DNA of 64,000 bases, taken from CAVTGO01 sp963734275. GTDB lineage: Bacteria > Actinomycetota > UBA4738 > HRBIN12. Position numbers and translations under genes: made by a program. The DNA lies in NCBI GenBank assembly GCA_963734275.1, contig CAVTGO010000010.1, forward strand, positions 124,001-188,000, read 5' to 3'. Under the pieces are notes generated by a model, which made no database searches, was not told the origin of the DNA, and was given only the letters and a program-made list of their open reading frames with translations. Below, piece by piece: positions 1 to 9,586 of the stretch. Position 1 is the first letter of the stretch. Each line of letters starts with the position of its first letter.

Positions 1-1079
1 GCGGCGTCGGCGTCGAACCGCGCGAGCACCCGCGCCCGCTCGTGCTCGGAGAGCAGGTCGGCCTTGTTCAGTGCGAGCACCTCGGGAACGGCGCCGGCGC
101 CGATCTCGGCGAGGACACCACGGACAGCGTCGATCTGCTGCGCGAGCTCCGGCGCGGACGCGTCCGCGACGTGCAGGACCAACGTGGCGCGCGCCACCTC
201 TTCGAGCGTGGAGCGGAACGCCTCGACGAGGTCGTGCGGGAGCTTGCTCACGAATCCCACCGTGTCCGAGATCGTGGCGGCGCGCCCGCTCGGGAGCTGG
301 ATCCGGCGGACCGTCGGGTCGAGCGTCGCGAACAGCTGGTCCGCCACCAAGACGTCGGCACCGGTGAGCGCGTTCATCAACGTGGACTTCCCGGAGTTCG
401 TGTACCCGGCGATCGCGATCTGGGGCACGCCCGAACGCTCCCGGTGCGACCGCTTCACGTCGCGCGTCCGCGTCAGGTCCTTCAGGTCCTTGCGCAGCTT
501 GGTGATCCGCCGCTTGATGTGCTGACGGTCCACCTCGAGCTTGGTCTCGCCGGGGCCGCGGCGGGTACCGATCCCACCGCCCATCCGGCTCATCGCCTCG
601 CCCCAGCCTCGGAGGCGCGGCAGCAGGTAGTTCAGCTGCGCCAGCTCCACCTGCGCCTTGCCCTCGCGGCTCCGCGCGTGCAGCGCGAAGATGTCCAGGA
701 TCAGCGCGGTCCGGTCGATCACCTTGACCTTGAGCTTGTCCTCCAAGTTGCGCAACTGGCCCGGCGAGAGCTCGCCGTCCAAGATCACGGTCTCGGCACC
801 GGTTCGATGCAGCTCGCGGTGGATCTCGTCGATCTTGCCGCGGCCGACGAACGTCGCGGGGTTCGGTTCCTGGCGTGTCTGCACGATCCGCGCGAGGGGC
901 TCCGCGCCCGCCGAGTCCGCCAGCGCTGCGAGCTCGTCCAGGTCCGCCTCCTCGATCCCACGACCCACACCCACCAGGACGGCCTTCTCGCGGACGCGCG
1001 GGCGCCAGGTCGCCGAGAGCGGCGACTCGAGCATGGTGTCTTCGTGGACGCCGCGCCGATCCGGGCGATCCGGCGACAT
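1..1079 (-). CDS. hflX: GTPase HflX (3' end cut by window edge)
   Basis: Ribosome-associated GTPase that helps rescue or split stalled ribosomes. The visible 359 residues contain the HflX N-terminal domain with its glycine-rich part (GGGIGTRRGPGETKLEVDR), followed by the G domain: Walker A GYTNSGKST, the switch region FATLDPTVR, DTVGF (G3) and NKAD (G4). The C-terminus lies beyond base 1. The ATG at 1077-1079 overlaps the dapL stop by one base (TGATG), so the two genes are translationally coupled. A second in-frame ATG 15 codons later has no better ribosome site. Family assignment is secure from these motifs. Confidence 0.95.
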   Translation of the reverse strand, partial: MSPDRPDRRGVHEDTMLESPLSATWRPRVREKAVLVGVGRGIEEADLDELAALADSAGAEPLARIVQTRQEPNPATFVGRGKIDEIHRELHRTGAETVILDGELSPGQLRNLEDKLKVKVIDRTALILDIFALHARSREGKAQVELAQLNYLLPRLRGWGEAMSRMGGGIGTRRGPGETKLEVDRQHIKRRITKLRKDLKDLTRTRDVKRSHRERSGVPQIAIAGYTNSGKSTLMNALTGADVLVADQLFATLDPTVRRIQLPSGRAATISDTVGFVSKLPHDLVEAFRSTLEEVARATLVLHVADASAPELAQQIDAVRGVLAEIGAGAVPEVLALNKADLLSEHERARVLARFDADA

Positions 1080-2233
1080 CAGGACAGGACCCCGCCGAGG
1101 CGGTCCATGGCCTCGGACAGGCGGGCGTCCTCGACGGTGAGGGAGAACCGCACGTAGCCCTCGCCGAGCTCGCCATAGCCGGTGCCCGGCGCCACGAACA
1201 CGCCGGCGTCATCGAGGAGCCGATCGGCGAACGACACGGACGTCTGGCCCTCGGGCACCGGGACCCAGACGTAGCATGAACCGAGCGGGGCCTTCATCGA
1301 CCATCCGAGCCCGTTCAGGGTGCCGACGACCAGGTCGCGCCGGCTCTGGTAGGTGGCTCGGAGCTGGTCGAGGTGGTCCGTCGGTCCCTCCAGCGCAGCG
1401 ATCGCGGCGCGCTGGACCGCGGTGAACTGACCGCTGTCCAGGTTCGTCTTCACGACCGCGAGCGCCCGGATCGCCTCGGCCGAGCCCGCGGCCCACCCGA
1501 TCCGCCAGCCGGTCATGTTGAACGACTTGGATGCCGACCCGAATTCGAGCGCCACGTCCTTGGCGCCTTCCGCCTGCAGGACGCTCGGCGCGACGTACCC
1601 GTCGAACGTGATCTCCTCGTAGGCAGCGTCGTGCAGGAGGACCAGATCGTGCTCGTGCGCGAACGCCACGGCCTCGTCGAACGTGGCGGGGTCCGCGACG
1701 GCGGCCGTCGGGTTGGCGGGGAAGTTGAGCCAGAGCGCCTTCGTGCGCCGCGACACCGACGCCTGCGACAGGTCGGGTTGGAAGCCCTTCTCGGCCGGCA
1801 TCGGCAGCGCGACCGGCGTGGCCCCGGCCAGGCGCGTCGAGACCCCGTAGACCGGGTAGCCGGGGTCCGGGATCAACGCCTCGTCGCCCTCGTCGAGGAG
1901 CGCCAGGGCGATGTGCCCGATGCCCTCCTTCGAGCCGACCAGCGCCATCACCTCGCTCTCGGGGTCGAGCTCCACGCCGTAGCGGCGTCGGTACCAGCCG
2001 GCGACGGCCGCCCGGAACCCTGGCGAGCCGTAGTAGCTCGGGTACCGGTGCGTCGATGGATCCTCGAGGGCCTCGCGCATCGCGGCGATCACGTGGTCGG
2101 GCGTCGGCATGTCGGGATCTCCCACACCCAGGCTGATCACGTCAACGCCCTCGGCGCGCTTCGCCGCGATCTTGCGGTCGAGCTCGGCGAACAGGTACGG
2201 CGGGAGCGCCTCGATGCGCTTCGCGATCCTCAC
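1079..2233 (-). CDS. dapL: LL-diaminopimelate aminotransferase (DapL)
   Basis: PLP-dependent class I/II aminotransferase of 384 residues. It converts tetrahydrodipicolinate directly to LL-diaminopimelate with glutamate, bypassing the succinylase or acetylase steps. Typical DapL elements are the start RIAKRIEALPPYLFAELDRK, SLGVGDPDMPTP, the NFPANPTAAV loop and the PLP lysine in FGSASKSFNMTGWRIGW. The GTG start at 2231-2233 overlaps the dapF stop (GTGA). Being coupled to dapF, the next enzyme of the pathway, supports DapL rather than a generic aminotransferase. A DapC-type N-succinyl-DAP aminotransferase is the alternative, but the sequence reads like the direct-transaminase family. Confidence 0.9.
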   Translation of the reverse strand: MRIAKRIEALPPYLFAELDRKIAAKRAEGVDVISLGVGDPDMPTPDHVIAAMREALEDPSTHRYPSYYGSPGFRAAVAGWYRRRYGVELDPESEVMALVGSKEGIGHIALALLDEGDEALIPDPGYPVYGVSTRLAGATPVALPMPAEKGFQPDLSQASVSRRTKALWLNFPANPTAAVADPATFDEAVAFAHEHDLVLLHDAAYEEITFDGYVAPSVLQAEGAKDVALEFGSASKSFNMTGWRIGWAAGSAEAIRALAVVKTNLDSGQFTAVQRAAIAALEGPTDHLDQLRATYQSRRDLVVGTLNGLGWSMKAPLGSCYVWVPVPEGQTSVSFADRLLDDAGVFVAPGTGYGELGEGYVRFSLTVEDARLSEAMDRLGGVLS

Positions 2234-3105
2234 GCGAGACCCCGGGCCGAGAGCCACGCCTCGTCGAGCGTCGCCGCGAAGACGCGCTCCGCAGGGCCGG
2301 TCAGGAAGACCTCGTCCGCCGTGCGCTCGACGACGAGCGTGCCGCCCGGAAACCGGACCTCGGCACGCGCCGGGACCAGGCCGGCCTCGTTGGCGGCGAC
2401 GAGGGCCGCGCACGCGCCCGTGCCGCAGGCCATGGTCTCGCCGGAGCCGCGCTCCCAGACGCGGGCTCGCACGGCTCCGTCCTCGACGGCCACGAACTCC
2501 ACGTTCGTCTTCTCCGGGAACCGTGGGTCGTGCTCGATCCGCGGTCCCAGCGTCCGGACGTCGATCGAGGCCGGGTCCTGCTCGACGAACAGCACGAGGT
2601 GGGGGTTGCCCATATTGACGGCGGTGGCCTTGAACGTCCGGCCGTCGACCTCGAACGGCTCGGTGAGGAACGGCTCCGCTGCAGGCCCGTCCATCGGGAT
2701 CTCCCCGCGGGACAGAGCGGCGGGGCCCATCCCGACCGTCACCTGCTCGACGACGCCGTCGCATACGTCGAGAGAGAGGTGCTTCGGACCGCCGCGCGAT
2801 CCCACGATGAGCTCCGTCGCCGTCGTGAACCCTCGCTCGAACACGAGCTTGCCGAGGCACCGGATGCCGTTGCCACACATCTCGGCGAGCGATCCGTCCG
2901 CGTTGCGATAGTCCATGAAGAAGTCCTCGTCGTCGGCGAGACCCGGCGTCACTCGGATCACGCCGTCGGCACCGACGCCCGCGTGGCGGTCGCACAGGGC
3001 CGCGACCAGATCCGTCGTCAACGGGCGCTCGTCGGCGAGATCCTCCAGGAAGACGAAGTCGTTCCCGGTCCCGTGGTACTTCCAGATGTCCAACGGCTCA
3101 GCCAC
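2230..3105 (-). CDS. dapF: Diaminopimelate epimerase
   Basis: Interconverts LL- and meso-diaminopimelate, the last step before peptidoglycan cross-linker and lysine synthesis. The 291-residue protein has the substrate-binding start YHGTGNDF and both catalytic cysteines, in MCGNGIRC and ACGTGACA. The length is normal for the family. The GTG start at 3103-3105 lies inside the end of miaA (8 bp overlap), and the stop overlaps the dapL start. It sits in a tightly packed minus-strand run miaB-miaA-dapF-dapL-hflX. Confidence 0.96.
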   Translation of the reverse strand: MAEPLDIWKYHGTGNDFVFLEDLADERPLTTDLVAALCDRHAGVGADGVIRVTPGLADDEDFFMDYRNADGSLAEMCGNGIRCLGKLVFERGFTTATELIVGSRGGPKHLSLDVCDGVVEQVTVGMGPAALSRGEIPMDGPAAEPFLTEPFEVDGRTFKATAVNMGNPHLVLFVEQDPASIDVRTLGPRIEHDPRFPEKTNVEFVAVEDGAVRARVWERGSGETMACGTGACAALVAANEAGLVPARAEVRFPGGTLVVERTADEVFLTGPAERVFAATLDEAWLSARGLA

Positions 3106-4024
3106 GTAGGTACTCCGTCAGGTCTCGAACGAGGGCGGTTGCCCCGGCGTCCCCCGCCTCGAACCACCGGATCCTGGGGTCCCGCCGGAACCAGGCGAGC
3201 TGTCGGCGCGCGAGCGCCCTCGTCCGCTTCACCGTGCCGGCCACGGCCTCGTCGAGCGAGAGCTCGCCGGCGAGATGCCTGGCGAACTCAGCGTACCCGA
3301 TGGCCTGCGTGGCGGTGAGCCATCCGCCGAACCCGCGACCCACGAGCGTGCTCACCTCATCGAGCAGGCCCCCACGGACCATCGCCTCGACGCGCCGCTC
3401 GATCCGCGAGGTCAGGATCGGCCGCGGGATCTGGATCCCGGCCGCGCGGACGCGCTCGGGCGGGAACCGTTCCCATGTGTCGGCGAAGCTCGAGAACGGA
3501 CGTCCGGTGAGGGCGGTCACCTCCAGCGCCCTGACCGTGCGCCGGACATTCCCCGGCTCGATCTTCGCGGCCGCGACCGGGTCGAGCTCCGCGAGCCGGC
3601 CGTGCAGGCCCTCCGATCCGAGCGTCTCGGCGTCGCGCTGCAGCCGCGATCGGGTGGCCGGATCGGTCGCCGGGAACTCCAGGTCGTCCACGAGCGCGCG
3701 CAGGTACAGACCCGAGCCGCCGACCAGAAGCGCCGCGAGACCGCGACCATCGATCCCTGCGACGGCCCTGCGCGCGAGCCACTGATACCGCGCGACGCTG
3801 AACGGCTCGGAGGGCTCGGCCACATCGATCAGGTGGTGCGCCACCCGAGCGCGCTGGGCCGCCTCCGGCTTGGCCGTGCCGACGTCCATGCCGCGGTAGA
3901 CGAGCATCGAGTCCACGCTCACGATCTCGGCGCCGAGGGACTCGGCGATCTCGAGCGCGGCCTCGGTCTTGCCCGAGCAGGTGGGGCCGACGAGGGCGAG
4001 AGGCGACCGGGGCCGCGGGGTCAT
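3098..4024 (-). CDS. miaA: tRNA dimethylallyltransferase MiaA
   Basis: Transfers the dimethylallyl group to A37 of tRNAs reading U-initial codons. The 308-residue protein begins MTPRPRSPLALVGPTCSGKT, with the P-loop GPTCSGKT. It also has the DSMLVYRGMDVGTAKP block and the tRNA-binding WLTATQAIGYAEF region. The ATG at 4022-4024 overlaps the miaB stop (ATGA). The open frame continues upstream inside miaB, but that part is not MiaA-like, so this start is chosen. Its product is the substrate of MiaB, encoded next door. Confidence 0.95.
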   Translation of the reverse strand: MTPRPRSPLALVGPTCSGKTEAALEIAESLGAEIVSVDSMLVYRGMDVGTAKPEAAQRARVAHHLIDVAEPSEPFSVARYQWLARRAVAGIDGRGLAALLVGGSGLYLRALVDDLEFPATDPATRSRLQRDAETLGSEGLHGRLAELDPVAAAKIEPGNVRRTVRALEVTALTGRPFSSFADTWERFPPERVRAAGIQIPRPILTSRIERRVEAMVRGGLLDEVSTLVGRGFGGWLTATQAIGYAEFARHLAGELSLDEAVAGTVKRTRALARRQLAWFRRDPRIRWFEAGDAGATALVRDLTEYLRG

Positions 4025-5364
4025 CCGCCGACGGCGGCGGGCTCGCGGACCGGCTCGCCCGTCAGGTGGTGCGGATGGGCCGACACGATCCTCGCCTCGA
4101 GGAACGTGCCGGGGTCGAGCCGACCATCCAAGTGGACGACCCGGTTGGTCCTCGTGCGGCCCTGCGCCCCGCCCTTGCGGCCGATGCCCTCGACGAGGAT
4201 CTCCACGATCGTGCCCACCTGGTCCCGCATCCGCTCGAGCGCGATCTCCTCCTGCAGCGCGACCAGCCGCTCGAACCGCTCCTGCACGATCTCCTTCGGG
4301 AGTTGCTCGGCCATCGTCGCCGCCCGCGTACCGGGACGCGGCGAGTATTGGAACGTGTACGCCTGGTCGAACCCGGCCCGGCGCACGACGTCCAGCGTGT
4401 CGATGAAGTCCGTCTCGGTTTCGCCCGGGAATCCCACGATGATGTCGGTGCTCACCGCGATGCCGGGGATCGCCTCGCGGATCCGCCGGAGCCAGTCGAG
4501 GTAGCGCTCGCGCCGGTAGCTGCGCTGCATGGCCTTCAGGACGTGGTCCGAACCGGACTGGAGGGGGAAGTGGATGTGCTCGCACACCCGCTCGCTCTCC
4601 GCCATCGCGTCGATCACGTCGGGCGTGAAGTCGTGCGGGTGCGGGCTGGTGAACCGGATCCGCCGGAGCCCCTCGACCTGGTTCACTGCACGGAGCAGGT
4701 CGGCGAACAGCGGCCGGCGCGGCGAGCCGGGCACCGTGAGATCGCGTCCATACGTGTTGACGTTCTGGCCGAGGAGCGTGACCTCGACGACGCCGCGTCG
4801 CGCGAGCCCCTGCACCTCGGCGAGCACGTCGCCGAGGGGACGCGAGAGCTGTGGCCCGCGCACGAGCGGAACGATGCAGAACGTGCACGCGTTGTCGCAC
4901 CCCACCGCGATCGAGACCCACGCGTGGTGGGCGACCTCGCGCAGCGCAGGCAACGCACTCGGGAAGACCTCGGTGATCTCGCTGACGTCCATCTGAGGAC
5001 CGTCGGTCTCGGCCGCGTGCAGCAGCGCGAGGAGTCCCGGCAGCGCGTGGGTTCCGACGACGACGTCCACCCATGGCGCTCGCTCCTGGATCGCACCCCC
5101 GTCCTTCTGAGCCAGACAGCCCGCCACGACGACCCGCATGCGAGGGTTGGCGTCCTTCAGCGGCTTCAGATGCCCGAGGTTCCCGTAGAGCCGGTTGTCC
5201 GCGTTCTCCCGGATCGCGCAGGTGTTGAAGACGACGACGTTCGCGTCGACGGCCTCCTCGGTCGGTACGTAGCCGTCCGCAGTGAGCAACCCGGCGATCC
5301 GCTCCGAATCATGCTCGTTCATCTGGCACCCGAAGGTGCGCAACAGGTACCGCCGCTCCGTCAT
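4021..5364 (-). CDS. miaB: tRNA-2-methylthio-N6-dimethylallyladenosine synthase MiaB
   Basis: Radical-SAM methylthiotransferase of 447 residues, acting on i6A37 made by MiaA. The N-terminal UPF0004 domain starts with FGCQMNEHDS, one of three Cys ligands of the auxiliary cluster; others appear in FNTCAIREN and VAGCLAQKD. The radical-SAM motif is CDNACTFCIVP (CxxxCxxC). A TRAM domain closes the protein. It is the first gene of the miaB-miaA-dapF-dapL-hflX run and lies 19 bp downstream of rny. Confidence 0.96.
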   Translation of the reverse strand: MTERRYLLRTFGCQMNEHDSERIAGLLTADGYVPTEEAVDANVVVFNTCAIRENADNRLYGNLGHLKPLKDANPRMRVVVAGCLAQKDGGAIQERAPWVDVVVGTHALPGLLALLHAAETDGPQMDVSEITEVFPSALPALREVAHHAWVSIAVGCDNACTFCIVPLVRGPQLSRPLGDVLAEVQGLARRGVVEVTLLGQNVNTYGRDLTVPGSPRRPLFADLLRAVNQVEGLRRIRFTSPHPHDFTPDVIDAMAESERVCEHIHFPLQSGSDHVLKAMQRSYRRERYLDWLRRIREAIPGIAVSTDIIVGFPGETETDFIDTLDVVRRAGFDQAYTFQYSPRPGTRAATMAEQLPKEIVQERFERLVALQEEIALERMRDQVGTIVEILVEGIGRKGGAQGRTRTNRVVHLDGRLDPGTFLEARIVSAHPHHLTGEPVREPAAVGG

Positions 5365-5383
5365 GACCCTCGAGGGTACCGCC

Positions 5384-6922
5384 TCACTTCGCGTACTCGA
5401 CCGAACGGGTCTCGCGCACCACGGTGATCTTGATCTGGCCCGGGTACTGCAGTTCCTCCTCGACCTTCTTCGCGATGTCGCGGGCCATCACCTGCGCCGA
5501 GAGGTCGTCCACGTCCGACGGCTTCACCATCACCCGGACCTCGCGGCCGGCCTGCATCGCGTACACCTTCTCGACACCGGGGTAACCGGTGCAGATCTCC
5601 TCGAGCCGCTGCAGGCGCTTCACGTAGGTCTCGAGGCTCTCGCGCCTGGCCCCGGGGCGCCCGCCCGAGATGCCGTCCGCGATCTGGGCGATCACGGCCT
5701 CGATGGTGCGCTGCTCGACCTCGCCGTGGTGGGACTCGATGCAGTGGACGACCTCCGGCGACTCCTTCATCCGCCGGGCGATCTCGGCGCCGATGATCGC
5801 GTGCGAACCCTCGACCTCGTGGGTCACCGCCTTCCCGATGTCATGCAGGAGCGCGCCGCGCTTCGGGACCGCCGGATCGATGCCCAGCTCGGCCGCGATC
5901 GCCGCCGCGATGTGCGCCGACTCCACGAGGTGCTTGAGCACGTTCTGTCCGTACGAGGTCCGGAACTGCAGCCGCCCGAGCAGCCGGATCATCTCCGGGT
6001 GCAGGTCCGTGATCCCGGTGTCGAGCACCGCCTCCTCACCGGCCCGGCGGATCGCCTCCTCGATCTCCTTCTGGGAGCGCTCGAAGGTCTCCTCGATCCG
6101 GGCGGGATGGATCCGTCCGTCCTGGACGAGCTTCTCGAGGGTGAGCCGCGCGGTCTCACGGCGGACCGGGTCGAAGCTGGAGAGCACGACCGCCTCGGGC
6201 GTGTCGTCGATGATCAGATTGACACCGGTGGCCGCCTCGAACGCGCGGATGTTGCGGCCCTCGCGGCCGATGATGCGGCCCTTCATGTCCTCGCTGGGCA
6301 GCGAGAAGACCGAGACCGTGGACTCACTGGTCTGCTCCGAGGCGACGCGCTGGATCGCGATCGTCACGATCTTGCGGGCGCGCTCCTCGCCTTCCTCGCG
6401 GGCGCGTTGCTCGATCTCGCGGACCGTCGACATCGCCTCGCGCTTGGCCTCGTCCACCACCTGGGCCCGCAGGGCGTCCCGCGCCTCCTGCTGGGTCATC
6501 TGGGCGATCTTCTCCAGCTCCGCACGATGCTTGCCGGCGGCGTGTTCGAGCTGTTCGCGAACGAGCTTCAGCTTCTCGTCGCGGTCGGCGAGCTCCTGGG
6601 CCCGCTTCTCGAGCTCGTCGAGCTTGCCGTCGGCCGACTGCTCCTTCTGCGTGAGCCGATCCTCCTGGCGCTTGACCTCCTCGCGCCGAGCTCGCAGATC
6701 ATGCTCGGTGTCGCGTCGCAGCGCGCCGACCTCATCCTTCACCTCCGCGAGAGCCTCCCGCGCGAGGCGCTCGGCCTCCCGCTCGGCCTCGAGGACCACC
6801 TGCCGCGCCCTCGTCTCGGCGCTCTGCGCCCGGGACTGCGCCACCGCCTTGCGGACCACGAAACCGATCGCCACCCCAACCACCAGCGAGATGACACCGA
6901 TCACGAACTCCATCGTCTCCAC
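5384..6922 (-). CDS. rny: Ribonuclease Y
   Basis: Membrane-anchored endoribonuclease that initiates mRNA decay. The 512 residues comprise an N-terminal membrane helix (about 6-25), a long charged coiled coil (about 30-200), a KH domain with GRIIGREGRNIRAFE, and an HD domain with HDIGKAVTHEVEG and ESHHGE supplying the metal ligands. The first start is GTG at 6920-6922. An ATG three codons later (6911-6913) is better spaced from the GGAGG at about 11 nt and may be the true start. The gene is preceded by an intrinsic-terminator-like hairpin (6935-6980). Confidence 0.95.
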   Translation of the reverse strand: METMEFVIGVISLVVGVAIGFVVRKAVAQSRAQSAETRARQVVLEAEREAERLAREALAEVKDEVGALRRDTEHDLRARREEVKRQEDRLTQKEQSADGKLDELEKRAQELADRDEKLKLVREQLEHAAGKHRAELEKIAQMTQQEARDALRAQVVDEAKREAMSTVREIEQRAREEGEERARKIVTIAIQRVASEQTSESTVSVFSLPSEDMKGRIIGREGRNIRAFEAATGVNLIIDDTPEAVVLSSFDPVRRETARLTLEKLVQDGRIHPARIEETFERSQKEIEEAIRRAGEEAVLDTGITDLHPEMIRLLGRLQFRTSYGQNVLKHLVESAHIAAAIAAELGIDPAVPKRGALLHDIGKAVTHEVEGSHAIIGAEIARRMKESPEVVHCIESHHGEVEQRTIEAVIAQIADGISGGRPGARRESLETYVKRLQRLEEICTGYPGVEKVYAMQAGREVRVMVKPSDVDDLSAQVMARDIAKKVEEELQYPGQIKITVVRETRSVEYAK

Positions 6923-6934
6923 CGCCTCCGACGC

Positions 6935-6980
6935 AACGAAAGAAAGGCCGAACGAAAGCCTCGGAAGGCCTCGTTCGGCC
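6935..6980 (-). terminator. Intrinsic terminator or attenuator between recX and rny
   Basis: A perfect 10-bp outer stem (GGCCGAACGA / TCGTTCGGCC) spans 6946-6980, with a smaller GCCT/AGGC stem inside. On the minus strand it is followed by the T-rich run TTTCTTTCGTT (6935-6945). This is the classic form of a Rho-independent terminator. It lies 13-58 nt before the rny start, so it either ends the recA-recX transcript or attenuates transcription entering rny. Confidence 0.75.
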
Positions 6981-7120
6981 GTGCGCCTGTGGACGACGAT
7001 CTAGGACGAGGACGGCCCGCGTGGGCCCTCTCGCCCTCCGATCCGATGTGCTCCCTGCATCGAGTGGGTTCTCAAGGTTTCAGGCACGTGTCGAACGATC
7101 TGCATTCCGATGAACCTTCT

Positions 7121-7156
7121 GGGAGGCAATGTACGGCCTGCCTCCCGATGAGGCAA
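7121..7156 (-). promoter_or_regulatory. Candidate rny promoter overlapping a hairpin
   Basis: On the minus strand, TTGCCT (7151-7156), a 17-bp spacer and TACATT (7128-7133) resemble a sigma-70 type promoter just after the recX stop. The same bases form a perfect 8-bp inverted repeat (GGGAGGCA 7121-7128 / TGCCTCCC 7139-7146). If this is the rny promoter, the downstream terminator at 6935-6980 lies in the rny leader. Both assignments are by eye. Confidence 0.35.
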
Positions 7157-7165
7157 GGGTTCGGG

Positions 7166-7666
7166 TCAACCCTCGGGCGCCTCCACCGAGAGCGCCAGCC
7201 GGGCGGCCCGGTGCGCCACCCCCGCGTCGTAGCCGCGCCGGGCGAGGAACGCCACGAGCCGGTCGTAGGCCTTCTGGGGCGGCAGGCCCACCAAGCGCCG
7301 GACCCGCTCGCGCGCAAGCTCCTGTGCCCGCTCCACGTCGTCCCCGCCGAGGTCCTGGAGCGCGGTCTCGATCGTGGCCCGGGCCACCCCTTTGGCCGCG
7401 AGGGCCGCGGCGACCGCCCTTTGGCCCGAGCGGCGAACCGTCAGGTGGTGCTCGGCCACTGCCCGGGCGAAGGCCGCGTCGTCGATCAGGCCCACGGACT
7501 CGAGCCGGCCGAGCACATCCTCGACCTCGGCGGACTCGAACCCGGCGCGCAGGAGCCGGATCTCGAGCTCCCGGCGTGAGCGCGGCCGGACGGCCAGCAG
7601 CCCGAGAGCCCGCTCGTGGCAGTCGAGCGGGCTCTTGGGTTCGCGAGGACGCCGGGGCTCGGCCAA
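7166..7666 (-). CDS. recX: Regulatory protein RecX
   Basis: Small (166-residue) helical modulator that inhibits RecA filaments. It consists of three-helix RecX repeats: for example SRRELEIRLLRAGFESAEVEDVL, then FARAVAEHHLTVRRSGQRAV and RRGYDAGVAHRAARLAL. The start is TTG at 7664-7666, with a purine-rich GGGGAAGGG directly upstream. It lies 9 bp after recA, the usual arrangement in actinobacteria, so it should share the SOS-controlled recA transcript. Confidence 0.93.
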   Translation of the reverse strand: MAEPRRPREPKSPLDCHERALGLLAVRPRSRRELEIRLLRAGFESAEVEDVLGRLESVGLIDDAAFARAVAEHHLTVRRSGQRAVAAALAAKGVARATIETALQDLGGDDVERAQELARERVRRLVGLPPQKAYDRLVAFLARRGYDAGVAHRAARLALSVEAPEG

Positions 7667-7675
7667 CCCTTCCCC

Positions 7676-8806
<1,131 letters not shown>

Positions 8807-8928
8807 CCGCGAAACCCCCTTCTGGTCCCTCGCCCAGCGCGCGATCGCGCGACCGAGCTCCTCCCCTGGTGCCGGTTCTCGTTCTGGCCCCCGATCTGGG
8901 CGAACGGTACCGCGAGGGTCCGACATGG

Positions 8929-8957
8929 ATTACACCTCTGTAGTTACCGGGCCGCAA
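8929..8957 (-). promoter_or_regulatory. Candidate recA promoter
   Basis: On the minus strand, TTGCGG (8952-8957), a 17-bp spacer and TGTAAT (8929-8934, five of six matches to TATAAT) lie upstream of recA. This would give a leader of roughly 115 nt before the ATG at 8806. The LexA box at 8974-8989 sits about 16 bp upstream of the -35 hexamer. Confidence 0.5.
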
Positions 8958-8973
8958 CTCGCTGGGACGCTAC

Positions 8974-8989
8974 TCGAACAGGTGTTCGA
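8974..8989. promoter_or_regulatory. LexA (SOS) box upstream of recA
   Basis: The 16-bp sequence TCGAACAGGTGTTCGA is a perfect palindrome matching the Gram-positive/actinobacterial SOS operator (TCGAAC-N4-GTTCGA). It lies between the thpR stop (8992) and recA. It therefore predicts LexA repression of recA and recX and induction by DNA damage. lexA itself is not in the window. Confidence 0.85.
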
Positions 8990-8991
8990 GG

Positions 8992-9585
8992 TCAAGGACC
9001 CGGGCGTCGGTCCCCGAGCTGGAAGGTCCCCATCGGCTCGTAGACGGGCGCCGGCCGGCGGAGGTGGCTGAGGAACAGGACCAGCCGATCCACGCGGAAG
9101 GACCCGGCCTCGAGACGGGCCGCGTCGAGCCCGTCGAGCTCCACCTGCGGCTCGAACCTCGCGATCGTCAGGTGCGGCGTGAACGGACGCTTCTCGGGTA
9201 CGAACTCCTTCGCGAGCCGGTCGCCGAGGTCGGATGCGATCCGGGCCATCGCTCCGCCGTCCTCCAGGCCCGCCCACAGCACGCGCGCGCGCCGGGCGTT
9301 GGGGAACGCGCCGAGTCCCCCGACCGCGACCTCGAACGGCTCGTGGCGCGCCGCGACGCCGCCGACGGTTTCGGTCACCCACTCGACGAGACGCGGCCAC
9401 GTCGCTCCGAGGAACTTCAGCGTGATGTGGCGGTTCTGCCTCGGCACCCACCTCGCCCGCGGGTACCGCTCCCGCCACGGGGCGGCGGCCGCGTCGATCG
9501 CATCATGGACGCCCTCGGCGACCTCGACCGCCACGAAGAGGCGCAGCGCCTTCGCCTCGGGTCGCGATGCACGATCGCGAGCCAT
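8992..9585 (-). CDS. thpR: RNA 2',3'-cyclic phosphodiesterase / 2'-5' RNA ligase (ThpR)
   Basis: Two-histidine phosphoesterase of 197 residues. Both signature motifs are present: HITLKF and HLTIAR. The protein starts MARDRASRPEAKALRLFVAVEV. The ATG at 9583-9585 is separated from the cinA stop by one base, and longer in-frame starts lie inside cinA. The cinA-thpR-recA order is common in actinobacteria. Its in vivo RNA substrate is not known, so the enzymatic name is a family-level inference. Confidence 0.9.
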   Translation of the reverse strand: MARDRASRPEAKALRLFVAVEVAEGVHDAIDAAAAPWRERYPRARWVPRQNRHITLKFLGATWPRLVEWVTETVGGVAARHEPFEVAVGGLGAFPNARRARVLWAGLEDGGAMARIASDLGDRLAKEFVPEKRPFTPHLTIARFEPQVELDGLDAARLEAGSFRVDRLVLFLSHLRRPAPVYEPMGTFQLGDRRPGP

Positions 9586-9586
9586 A

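Noticed and set aside
5282..7579. Very long plus-strand open frame (765 codons) opposite rny and miaB, and many similar ones
   Set aside because: These are antisense shadows caused by high GC content. They are Arg/Leu/Asp-biased and match no family, while the minus strand encodes clear conserved proteins.
8807..8926. Upstream in-frame start that would extend RecA by 40 residues
   Set aside because: The extension is unlike RecA, and the internal ATG has a good AAGGGGG site and gives the normal length.
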